Source: JAJDAH01 sp964487605 (GTDB taxonomy: Bacteria; Myxococcota_A; Polyangia; Polyangiales; Polyangiaceae). From it: 64,000 bases of DNA. The notes below the pieces were generated by a model that saw nothing but the letters and a program-made list of their open reading frames with translations, was not told the DNA's origin and ran no database searches. The position numbers and the translations under genes were made by a program. Positions 1-7,172 of the stretch are shown here, piece after piece; position 1 is the first letter of the stretch, and each line of letters begins with the position of its first letter. The DNA is taken from positions 62,001 through 126,000 of the forward strand of contig CAZARU010000002.1 in NCBI GenBank assembly GCA_964487605.1. The letters are read 5' to 3'.

Positions 1-1120
1 AGCCCATGAGCTGCCCGGGCTCCGACGGCGAGTGGTCCATGCTTCCGGGGTAGCAGTGGCCCCCGAGGAAGATGCCAAGAAAGCCGGCATCCGTGGAGTA
101 GTCGTGGTCGAGGAACTCGTAGACCGCCCCCTGGGTGTTCACCCATCGCGTCCTCGTGAACGTGGCGTCGCCCGCGACGACGGTCGGGCTCCCCATGCCC
201 CAGCCGGAGATCACGGCATCCCGCTGCGCCAGGCCCCGTTCGTACTTGACCAGCGCGTCGCGCCGGCCCTGCAGGTGCAGTATCGCCATGGGAGCCTGCG
301 GCATCTGTGCCCCCGCGAACGCGCAGCCGTTGCCTTCGAACGCTCCGCCCACGCCCGCGGCGCCCGGCGCGGCAGATGCGATGAGAGCGGCGTGGTTGCA
401 GATGAAGCGCCACGTCATGAACCCGCCCTGCGAAAACCCGGTGACGTGAACGCGCTTCTCGTCGATCGCGAAGCTCGCCATCGCGTCCAGCAGGAACTGA
501 TGCAGCGCCACGTCGTCCACGCCCTCGCGGTACATGCCGCCCATCGCGTTGGGCTGGATCACGACGTACCCGTGAAGTCGGCCGAGCTCGCGCATGCGCG
601 TGTTGTTGTCCTCCTGGGCGGCGGACATCGAGCCGCCGTGCACGTCCAGCACGACGCCGCACGAGGCGCCGGCGCACTGGGTCGGTACTTCCACGTCGAA
701 CGAGAGGCCTCCGCACGGGAAGACGTGATGGCCGGTCACCACCGTCGTCACGCAGCCGACGGGCGCCTGCGCGGGTGGGGCGCCGCCCGCACCAGCGGCC
801 CCGGCGATGCCGCCAGCGCCGGCTGCACCGCCGGTCGCGAGCGTCCCCCCCGCGCCACCCGAACCCGAACTGCCCCCTGTCGCGGCGGTTCCGGCGTGCC
901 CACCCGCGCCGCCCGGCAACCCGCCCGAGCCGGCCATGGTCCCGGCGGCGCCCGCCGCGGCACCGATGCCCGCCAGCACTGGCCCGTCGTCTGGCGAGGG
1001 CGCGCTGCCACACGCCGTCACCGCCACCACGACGAGGGCCGCGCAGGCCTGCTCGGCCCAGAGCGAGTCAAATAAAATCCAGCATTTCCCGTCGCTTGCG
1101 CATCGAGAACGCGAGGTCAT
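1..1120 (-). CDS. PHB-depolymerase/feruloyl-esterase-like lipoprotein, 3' end cut by the window
   Basis: Read on the minus strand, this frame encodes a secreted alpha/beta-hydrolase of the polyhydroxybutyrate depolymerase (LpqC/esterase) family, expected to cleave ester bonds outside the cytoplasm. The nucleophile elbow GFSQGGFMTW lies at about 405-435, and a late GGHCYPGSMDHS segment near positions 30-70 supplies the likely catalytic His. The N-terminus has a hydrophobic stretch ending in VTAC, a lipobox, followed by a long Gly/Ala-rich linker typical of myxobacterial lipoproteins. The C-terminus runs off the left edge. The start is uncertain: ATG at 1120 is in frame, but GTG codons nearer the hydrophobic segment are possible. 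It is divergent from the kinase-like gene, with an operator-like palindrome between them. Family assignment is strong; the substrate is not shown. Confidence 0.8.
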   Translation of the reverse strand, partial: MTSRSRCASDGKCWILFDSLWAEQACAALVVVAVTACGSAPSPDDGPVLAGIGAAAGAAGTMAGSGGLPGGAGGHAGTAATGGSSGSGGAGGTLATGGAAGAGGIAGAAGAGGAPPAQAPVGCVTTVVTGHHVFPCGGLSFDVEVPTQCAGASCGVVLDVHGGSMSAAQEDNNTRMRELGRLHGYVVIQPNAMGGMYREGVDDVALHQFLLDAMASFAIDEKRVHVTGFSQGGFMTWRFICNHAALIASAAPGAAGVGGAFEGNGCAFAGAQMPQAPMAILHLQGRRDALVKYERGLAQRDAVISGWGMGSPTVVAGDATFTRTRWVNTQGAVYEFLDHDYSTDAGFLGIFLGGHCYPGSMDHSPSEPGQLMG

Positions 1121-1132
1121 GTATGAGATAGT

Positions 1133-1149
1133 AGCTTAGTCACTAAGCT
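1133..1149. promoter_or_regulatory. 17-bp perfect palindrome between divergent genes (operator candidate)
   Basis: The sequence AGCTTAGTCACTAAGCT is a perfect inverted repeat: two 8-bp arms around a single central C. It sits in an AT-rich island of an otherwise very GC-rich region, between the divergent esterase-like lipoprotein and the Fam20-like lipoprotein gene. Size and symmetry fit a dimeric HTH repressor site (TetR or MarR class). No regulator gene is adjacent, so the binding protein is unknown. Confidence 0.45.
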
Positions 1150-1296
1150 GACATGGAGACTTTCTGGGCTCGCTCGTGCGGCGAGCCGGTTCGCGCGAAC
1201 TTTCCAGTCTGCTTGCCACGCTGGGCCCGCGAGGTTGTGCGGGCGCCGCGCCCGGCCGCCTGCGCCGCGGTGCGAGACGCGAGTAGCGTTGCCGCC

Positions 1297-2748
1297 GTGC
1301 ACGGCTTCCTCGCCGTCGTCGCCCTCGCGGCGAGCCTCGTCGTCCTCGCGGGATGCCGGCGAGAACCGCGTCCCGGTAGCGCCGCCTCCGCAGCGCCGTC
1401 CCAGTCCGCGGCCCGCGGCGCGCTGCGGGCGACGCAGGCCGGTTCGGTCCCGCCCGACGGCCCGGCGCGGAGGGAAGAGCCCGCCGCGAGCTCGCCGCGA
1501 CTTGCCGTCGAGGCGCCGAAGGTGGCTCCGCAGCCCAAAGCGGCAGGGTCACCCCGCAGGGCGACCGCGAAGGATCCGAGCGCAGCCCCGAAGTGGGCGT
1601 CCCTCGCGGAGCTCCGCGCGGTGCGAGGTCGGGAGTCCGCGGACGCCGCTCAGGTGGAGAAGCGCGCCCGCGCGCTCACGCGGGATCACGAGTGGGAGTT
1701 CGCGACGGAGATCCTCATCGAGGGTGAGCGGCGGTTCCCCGATCACTCGCGCTTCGGGGTGCTGATCGAGCGTTCCCTGAGGGACAATCCGCTGTACGCG
1801 CCGCCTCCGCGCCTGATTGAACGCGACGGTGAAGTGGTGGCGATCAAGCCTCTGGGCGGCGGCAGCACCGTGACCCTCCGCTTCATGGGGACGGGCGAGC
1901 TGCCGCTCGGTGCGTTCAAGCCCGCCCAGGCTCGAAAGCAGAGCGACTTTCGCGCCGAGATCGCGGCGTTCCGCCTCTGCCCTCTCGTTCGCTGCTCGTT
2001 CGACGTCGCGTACAACGAGCACGTCGTGCTGTCCCGCGAGACCTTCGACGCCCTCTACGCCGAGATCGACGACGAAAAGCAGGCCAAGTACGCGAGGGAC
2101 AACTTCGCCGACCTGGAGGTCACCTCCTCGGACGGCGTGGACTGGATCCACGGGGCGCTCGAGGAATGGGTCCCGGCGTTCGTGCAGCTGCCCATCGAGC
2201 GAACGGAGGTGTGGCAGCCTTGGCTCACGCTGGGCGGCGACGCGGGCGCCGTGGCGTGGGAAGCGCCCGCCATCGGCGCGTACACCGCCGATCACACGCG
2301 CGGGTCGCAGAAGCTCCACGGCGTGCTGCGCTTCCACCTCGAGGGCGTCACCCAGCGCGAACTCGCGAGGCAGATCAGCAACATGATCTCGTTCGACTTC
2401 CTCGCGACGAACTGGGACAGGTTCAGCGGGCTCGAGAAGCTCCACGGCGCCAACTGCCACGTGTCCCACGGGCGCCTCCTGTCGATCGACAACGGAGCAG
2501 CCTTCCAGACGTCACCGCATCCCGTGGTGCTCGAGCGGCTTCGGCTCGTGCAGCGATTCAGTCGGCAGTTCGTCGCGGCCGTGCGAGCGCTCGACGTGAA
2601 GCGCGTCGGCGGCTGGCTCTTCCGCGATCCCACGGCACGTGATCACGCACGGCTGCGGGTCCTGGACAAGCAGCGCCGCGCGTTCCTGTCCCACGTGGAC
2701 GACCTCGTGGCGCAGCATGGGGAACGCGAAGTGCTCTTCTTCGAGTGA
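1297..2748 (+). CDS. Lipoprotein with Fam20/four-jointed-like secretory-kinase domain
   Basis: The protein is a predicted lipoprotein whose C-terminal two thirds resembles the atypical secretory kinases Fam20 and four-jointed. Visible marks, in order: an FKP segment (near 1915) matching the nucleotide-binding Lys strand; FRAEIAAF (about 1945-1970) matching the helix-C Glu segment AEIAAF of Fam20C; FDFLATNWDRFSG (about 2390-2430) matching the catalytic F-D-F/Y-L-x-G/T-N-x-D-R motif; and SIDNGAAF (about 2482-2505) matching the metal-binding DNG motif. I chose GTG 1297 because it places a signal peptide ending LVVLAGC directly at the N-terminus; an ATG at 1153 in the same frame would add 48 residues ahead of it. 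The lipobox puts the domain outside the cytoplasm. Kinase activity and substrate are inference. Confidence 0.75.
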   Translation: MHGFLAVVALAASLVVLAGCRREPRPGSAASAAPSQSAARGALRATQAGSVPPDGPARREEPAASSPRLAVEAPKVAPQPKAAGSPRRATAKDPSAAPKWASLAELRAVRGRESADAAQVEKRARALTRDHEWEFATEILIEGERRFPDHSRFGVLIERSLRDNPLYAPPPRLIERDGEVVAIKPLGGGSTVTLRFMGTGELPLGAFKPAQARKQSDFRAEIAAFRLCPLVRCSFDVAYNEHVVLSRETFDALYAEIDDEKQAKYARDNFADLEVTSSDGVDWIHGALEEWVPAFVQLPIERTEVWQPWLTLGGDAGAVAWEAPAIGAYTADHTRGSQKLHGVLRFHLEGVTQRELARQISNMISFDFLATNWDRFSGLEKLHGANCHVSHGRLLSIDNGAAFQTSPHPVVLERLRLVQRFSRQFVAAVRALDVKRVGGWLFRDPTARDHARLRVLDKQRRAFLSHVDDLVAQHGEREVLFFE

Positions 2749-2771
2749 GCGGTCGGGGTCGCGTCGGCTGG

Positions 2772-3533
2772 TTACTCGACCAGGTACCCCGCGACGAGCG
2801 CCTGCGCGAGGAGTCCCCAGCCGTCGATGGCGACGAACAGGAGCAACTTGAACGGCAGGCTCACCTGGGTCGGGTTCATCATCTGCATGCCCAGAGCGAG
2901 CAGCACGTTGGAGACGACGAGGTCGATGACCAGGAACGGCAGGTAGATTGCGAACCCGAGCGCGAACGCCTCCATGAGCTCGGTGGTGACGAAGGCGGGG
3001 ATCACGATGACGAGGTCATCCCTCCCGACGTCTTCTCGCTCTGCCTCTGGGCGCGTGCTGCGTGCGAGCTCGTAGTACCGGTTGCGCTCGCGTGCCGAAG
3101 CATTCGCCTTCAGGAACGCGCGCATCGGCTCGCGCGTCGCGTCGATGACCCCCGTGACGAGCGCGCTCGTGTCGGCGAGCGCCTTGGCTTCGAAGAGCGC
3201 GCCGCCCCGGGCGGCGATGCGAGAGCCCACGGGCGCCATGGCTAGGAGCGTGAGGGACCCCGCCAGCGCCATGATCACGGTGTTCGAAGGCACGTTCTGC
3301 GCGCCGATGGCACCCCGGACGATCTGAAGGACCGTCGAGATCTTCACGAACGCGGTGAGCGTCATGAACGCGAACGGCAGGAGCGTCGCGAACGCGAGCG
3401 CCACGACCAGAACCATGGGGCGCGAGAGCGCGTCGTCGGGGGCGGCACCCTGGGCCTGCGCGAGCGCGACGGCGGGGCTCAGCGCCGCCACGGCGGCCAG
3501 GGTCGTCGCGACGAGGCTACGAAGTCTTGGCAC
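2772..3533 (-). CDS. FliP/SctR-family export-gate protein
   Basis: Core membrane component of the flagellar or type III secretion export gate. Of about 253 residues, the first ~25 form a signal-peptide-like segment ending in ALAQA, as in FliP. The family signatures FVKISTVLQIVR, QNVPSNTVIMALA and the C-terminal LPFLVIDLVVSNVLLALGM and MMNPTQVSLPFK segments are clear, with four hydrophobic helices. I chose GTG 3533 because a strong GGAGG lies 6 nt upstream (3540-3544); an in-frame ATG at 3569 lies deeper inside the upstream gene. The gene overlaps the end of the FliO-like gene by 17 nt, so the two are probably co-translated. No fliQ, fliR, flhA or flhB is nearby; flagellar versus type III use cannot be decided here. 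Confidence 0.88.
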   Translation of the reverse strand: MPRLRSLVATTLAAVAALSPAVALAQAQGAAPDDALSRPMVLVVALAFATLLPFAFMTLTAFVKISTVLQIVRGAIGAQNVPSNTVIMALAGSLTLLAMAPVGSRIAARGGALFEAKALADTSALVTGVIDATREPMRAFLKANASARERNRYYELARSTRPEAEREDVGRDDLVIVIPAFVTTELMEAFALGFAIYLPFLVIDLVVSNVLLALGMQMMNPTQVSLPFKLLLFVAIDGWGLLAQALVAGYLVE

Positions 3534-3915
3534 GGTCGTCCTCCGGTGGCTCGCCAGGCTGCGCTGCAACGACGGCGTCGCGGGGCCGCTCCGCCTTGCC
3601 GATGGCCCGCTCGAGGGCGCGCGCGAACGTCGGCGTGGTTGCCGTCGCTTCGACGGCTCCCAGGGCGTCCTCGGACGTCTCTCCGATCTTCGCGAGGCCG
3701 GCCTCGCTCGCGCCCAGCACGTACACGCGGGTCCCGACCCGCACGAGGTAGACCGCGCGGCGACCGTCGAGGGGCAAGCGCCCCACCAGGGCCAGCGGGC
3801 CGGAGGGCCTCCCGATTCCCAGGCGGCGCGCTCCGAAGAGCACGAGGACCGCGAGCGCGAGGATCGCCAGCAGCGAGACCACGGTCTCGACGACGTACGC
3901 GGTCAGCGGCGACAC
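3517..3915 (-). CDS. FliO-like membrane protein
   Basis: A 132-residue protein with one N-terminal transmembrane helix (about residues 8-28), then a basic region and a small beta-rich domain reading RLPLDGRRAVYLVRVGTRVY followed by VLGASEAGLAKIGE. That is the characteristic layout of FliO, the assembly factor that stabilises FliP. It starts with GTG 3915 behind a G-rich stretch. It lies directly upstream of and overlaps the FliP-like gene, which strongly supports the assignment because FliO itself is poorly conserved. The C-terminal tail is charged and low in complexity. Confidence 0.72.
   Translation of the reverse strand: MSPLTAYVVETVVSLLAILALAVLVLFGARRLGIGRPSGPLALVGRLPLDGRRAVYLVRVGTRVYVLGASEAGLAKIGETSEDALGAVEATATTPTFARALERAIGKAERPRDAVVAAQPGEPPEDDRAKTS
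3540..3544 (-). promoter_or_regulatory. Ribosome binding site that fixes the fliP-like GTG start
   Basis: GGAGG on the minus strand lies 6 nt before GTG 3533, inside the coding end of the upstream FliO-like gene. It selects this start over the in-frame ATG at 3569. Confidence 0.75.
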
Positions 3916-3936
3916 GATCCCACCCCGAGACCCCGG

Positions 3937-4122
3937 TCAGCTCGCCGCGGATGCGGGCGGCTGGAAGAACTGCATCGTGCTCTTGGCCGTCTGGCACCGT
4001 GGCGGGAGCTCGTCCTTCGTCGGCGCGTACTTCCAGTCGGGCACCGTCTCCATCGTGGACTTGACGGCCCCGACGCCGCCGACGGCGCGGAGCGGCACGG
4101 GGCCCATCGGTTCGTGGCGCAT
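3937..4122 (-). CDS. Small hypothetical protein (61 aa)
   Basis: A short minus-strand ORF between lysC and the FliO-like gene, co-directional with both and ending 21 nt before fliO. The product has no signal peptide or membrane segment. Its composition (for example METVPDWKYAPTKDELPP) is balanced rather than the Arg/Ala/Pro-rich pattern of shadow frames here, which is why I keep it. I recognise no family. An internal ATG six codons in is another possible start. A TATA-like stretch (GATATAG) sits about 15 nt ahead of the ATG, with no clear Shine-Dalgarno. Confidence 0.45.
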   Translation of the reverse strand: MRHEPMGPVPLRAVGGVGAVKSTMETVPDWKYAPTKDELPPRCQTAKSTMQFFQPPASAAS

Positions 4123-4174
4123 GGGTCGAGGCTATATCACGCTCGGAGCGGGGCGCGCGGTGCGACCCGGCGGG

Positions 4175-5422
4175 TCACTGCGCCGGGGGCGGTGAGCTGG
4201 GGGTGCCCCTGTCCAGGCCGAAGCCTTCGTGCAGGGCGCGGACCGCCAGCTCCGTGTAGCGCGCGGAGATGAGACAGCTGACCTTGATCTCGCTCGTGCT
4301 GATGGCGTGGATGTTGATCCCCTCGCGCGCCAGGATTCGGAACATCTGCGACGCGACGCCCGCGTGGGAGCGCATGCCGAGCCCGACGATGGACACCTTC
4401 ACCAGGTCGTTGTCGTACTCTATGGCGCTGGCGCCGACGTCGCGGGCTCGGTGCTCGATGAGGTCGCGCACTCTCGCGAGATCGGTCTTGGGCACCGTGA
4501 AGGTCACGTCCGTGGTCGAGCCCTGCTCGCGCGACGGGCTCTGGATGATCATGTCCACGACGACGTTCTCGTCCGCCAGGGCGCCGAAGACGTCCGCGAC
4601 CACGCCGGGACGGTCGGGCACGTTGATGAGCTGAACCTTGGCTTCCTTCTTGTCGAACGCGATTCCGGTGACGGTGACCGCCTCGAGGCCCTGCTCGTTC
4701 GTCACGAGGGTACCTGGTCGATCGCTGAACGACGATCGAACGTGGATGGGAACGTCGTGTTTCATGCCAACCTCCACCGACCGTATCTGGAGCACCTTCG
4801 CGCCGAGTGACGCGAGCTCCAGCATCTCCTCGTAGCTGATCCGGTCAATCTTCCGTGCCGCGGGGCACACGTTGGGATCCGTCGTGTAGACACCGTCCAC
4901 GTCGGTGTAGATTTCGCAGACGTCTGCCTCGATGGCCGCAGCGATGGCGACCGCAGAAGTGTCGGACCCGCCGCGGCCCAGCGTCGTGATGTTGCCGTCG
5001 CCGTCCACTCCCTGGAAGCCCGCGATGACGGCGATCTGGCCCGAGGCCAGGGTCTCGCGGACGCGGGAGCCGTCCACGGTCCTTATCCGCGCCTTGGTGA
5101 ACACGGCGTCGGTGTGGATCCGGACCTGGTGCCCCAGGAGGCTCCGCGCGGCACCGCCGAGCTTCTGGATGGTCATCGCCGTCAGCGCCGCGCTGACCTG
5201 CTCGCCGGTGGACTGCAGGACGTCGAGCTCGCGGGTGCTCGGCGTCGTCGAGATCTGTCCGGCCAGGTCGATCAGGCGATCGGTCTCGCCGGCCATCGCG
5301 CTCACGATGAGCACCACGTCGTTGCCGTCGCGCTGGGTCCGCAGCGCGCGATCGGCGACGTTCGCCATTCGCTCCAGCGTGCCGACGGACGTCCCGCCGA
5401 ACTTCTGTACGACCAGGGCCAC
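4175..5422 (-). CDS. lysC: Aspartate kinase (LysC)
   Basis: Catalyses ATP-dependent phosphorylation of L-aspartate, the first step to lysine, threonine, methionine and diaminopimelate. The N-terminal KFGGTSV motif (residues 7-13) is the nucleotide-binding signature of the amino-acid kinase fold; GFQGVDGDGNITTLGRGGSD and VCEIYTDVDGVYTTDP mark the aspartate site. The C-terminal third carries two ACT domains (including VPDRPGVVADVFGALADENV and VSIVGLGMRSHAGVASQMF), so allosteric feedback by lysine and/or threonine is expected. At 415 residues it has the usual monofunctional length. It stands alone, with no dap or hom genes beside it. Confidence 0.97.
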   Translation of the reverse strand: MALVVQKFGGTSVGTLERMANVADRALRTQRDGNDVVLIVSAMAGETDRLIDLAGQISTTPSTRELDVLQSTGEQVSAALTAMTIQKLGGAARSLLGHQVRIHTDAVFTKARIRTVDGSRVRETLASGQIAVIAGFQGVDGDGNITTLGRGGSDTSAVAIAAAIEADVCEIYTDVDGVYTTDPNVCPAARKIDRISYEEMLELASLGAKVLQIRSVEVGMKHDVPIHVRSSFSDRPGTLVTNEQGLEAVTVTGIAFDKKEAKVQLINVPDRPGVVADVFGALADENVVVDMIIQSPSREQGSTTDVTFTVPKTDLARVRDLIEHRARDVGASAIEYDNDLVKVSIVGLGMRSHAGVASQMFRILAREGINIHAISTSEIKVSCLISARYTELAVRALHEGFGLDRGTPSSPPPAQ

Positions 5423-5494
5423 TGCGCCGAGCGGGTAATCTCGGGCACCGACCGCGTCAATTCGCGTCGGCGGCGGGAGGGCCGTCGTGTCCCC

Positions 5495-5824
5495 TCACGG
5501 TGGCCTTCGGCCCGCGCGGATCTGCGCCAAGCGGAACGTGCCCACGACGTTCCGGACCGCCTGCAGATCTCCTTCGCCGAGGCCCGTCGCCGTCACTCGC
5601 GGGGCGCCATCCTCCACGACCGCCTTGATCGTCCCGCTCCGGATCGCACTTCGACGGACGACGTCCCGAAGCTCCTCGAGGAGACGCGGCGGCATACGCC
5701 CACGCACGAAGTGGAGCGTGCCGTCCTCGACCCGCAGCACGAACAGCTCCGTCGAGCGGGCGATGGAGACGACCAGCGGCACGGCCAGGACCGCGAGGAC
5801 GAGCAGCGACACGACCAGCGTCAC
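5495..5824 (-). CDS. DUF3634-like single-pass membrane protein
   Basis: A 109-residue protein with one N-terminal transmembrane helix (about residues 2-20) followed by a small domain with the phrase ELFVLRVEDGTLHFVRGRMP, then LLEELRDVVRRSAIRSGTI and GLGEGDLQAVRNVVGTFRLAQIR. The pattern resembles the DUF3634 family of unknown function, but I place it there from memory of the motif only. It is divergent from the protein-kinase gene; the 53 bp between them must hold both promoters. Confidence 0.7.
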   Translation of the reverse strand: MTLVVSLLVLAVLAVPLVVSIARSTELFVLRVEDGTLHFVRGRMPPRLLEELRDVVRRSAIRSGTIKAVVEDGAPRVTATGLGEGDLQAVRNVVGTFRLAQIRAGRRPP

Positions 5825-5877
5825 GGTTCCCCCAGTTCTACCTTGACCCCACCGGCGGCGACTGCCATCAACCCGCC

Positions 5878-7131
5878 GTGGCTCCCCCCGGGTCGGAAGT
5901 GTCGGAGAACGACCCCCTTCCGCGCCGCTTCGGCCCTTACCTCTTGTTCGACAAGATCGGTGAGGGCGGCATGGCCCGCATCTATCTGGCGCGCGCCAGC
6001 TCGGGCTTCGGTGCGCAGCGGCTCGTCGTCGTCAAGCAGATCCTTCCCATCCTTTCGAGCAGCGACGAGTTCAGCAAGTTGCTCATCGACGAGGCAAAGC
6101 TCGCCGCACGCTTGAATCACGGCAACGTCGCGCAGGTCATCGATCTCGGCCGCGAGGACGGGCGCCTCTTCATCGCGATGGAATACGTCGAGGGGTTCGA
6201 TCTCCGTGAACTCTTGCGGAGCTGTTCGAAGGACAAGATCCCCCTCCCCCTCGAGTACGCGCTGCTGGTCGTCCTCGAGGCGCTGCGTGGGCTCGACTAC
6301 GCGCACCGCAAGAACGACGACGAAGGGCGCCCGCTGGGCATCGTGCATCGTGACGTGTCGCCGTCGAACGTGCTCATCAGCTTCGACGGCGAGGTCAAGA
6401 TCTGTGACTTCGGAATCGCGCGAGCCATCGGCGCAGGTGACCAGCTTCCCGCGGACGCGGTGCAGGGCAAGGCGGGCTACATGAGCCCGGAGGCTGCGCG
6501 CGGCGACGACCTCGACGCACGCAGCGACGTCTTCGCGGCGGGCATCATCCTGTGGGAGCTCTGTGCCGGTCGGCGAATGTACAAGGGCGAGGGCGGAAAG
6601 GCGCCGACCCTGGCCCAGGCGACGACGGCGTTCGTTCCCCCGCTGCCGGCCCGCGGGGCGCCGGACGAAGCGCGTCTCCACGCCATCGTCGCTCGCGCGC
6701 TGGCCAGGAAGCGGGACGACCGGTACGAGTCGGCGCGCGCCATGCTGAAGGACCTGGAGGATTACGTCGTGGCCGGCGGTCTGGTCGTCAGTCCGCTCCG
6801 CTTCGGCGAGTGGATGATGACGCACTTCGGGTCGGCCATCGTCGAGCGCAGGAGCGCGCGCGAGCGCGCCGCCAAGGCGATCGACCGAGGACCGCTCTTG
6901 TCCCTCGCGCCGCTCGCTCCGCCGCCTCGCGTGGCCGACCCTCCTCCGCCGCCGTCCGCGAGCGAACCCGTGGAGACCGTTCACCCCGCGCCCATGGAGC
7001 CGCCGCCCGCGTCGCTGCAGGCGATGGTGACGACCCCGACCCGCGGTGCGTCGCCCCGTGGAACGCTCTGGGTCGTCGCGCTCGTCGCGGCGGGCGTCCT
7101 GTTCATCGTCGCCGCACTGACGCTGCGCTGA
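5878..7131 (+). CDS. Membrane-anchored Ser/Thr protein kinase
   Basis: Hanks-type kinase with a cytoplasmic catalytic domain and a C-terminal membrane anchor. The domain starts at about residue 18 with FGPYLLFDKIGEGGMARIYLA (Gly loop). The catalytic Lys lies in VVVKQILP, the catalytic loop is HRDVSPSNVLI, and the metal-binding DFG is in ICDFGIAR. After the kinase fold comes a Pro/Ala-rich juxtamembrane region, then one transmembrane helix (LWVVALVAAGVLFIVAALTL) at the extreme C-terminus, so there is no extracellular sensor domain. The start is GTG 5878. HRDVSPSN instead of HRDLKPxN is common in myxobacterial kinases. Substrate unknown. Confidence 0.93.
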   Translation: MAPPGSEVSENDPLPRRFGPYLLFDKIGEGGMARIYLARASSGFGAQRLVVVKQILPILSSSDEFSKLLIDEAKLAARLNHGNVAQVIDLGREDGRLFIAMEYVEGFDLRELLRSCSKDKIPLPLEYALLVVLEALRGLDYAHRKNDDEGRPLGIVHRDVSPSNVLISFDGEVKICDFGIARAIGAGDQLPADAVQGKAGYMSPEAARGDDLDARSDVFAAGIILWELCAGRRMYKGEGGKAPTLAQATTAFVPPLPARGAPDEARLHAIVARALARKRDDRYESARAMLKDLEDYVVAGGLVVSPLRFGEWMMTHFGSAIVERRSARERAAKAIDRGPLLSLAPLAPPPRVADPPPPPSASEPVETVHPAPMEPPPASLQAMVTTPTRGASPRGTLWVVALVAAGVLFIVAALTLR

Positions 7132-7172
7132 AGACCGCGGCCGCGGCCACGGAGAGTTGCTACAACGCCCCC

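Noticed and set aside
32..1075. Plus-strand frame of 347 codons at the left edge
   Set aside because: Product is His/Arg/Val-rich with no domain; the minus strand encodes the esterase with GFSQGG and GGHCYPG motifs.
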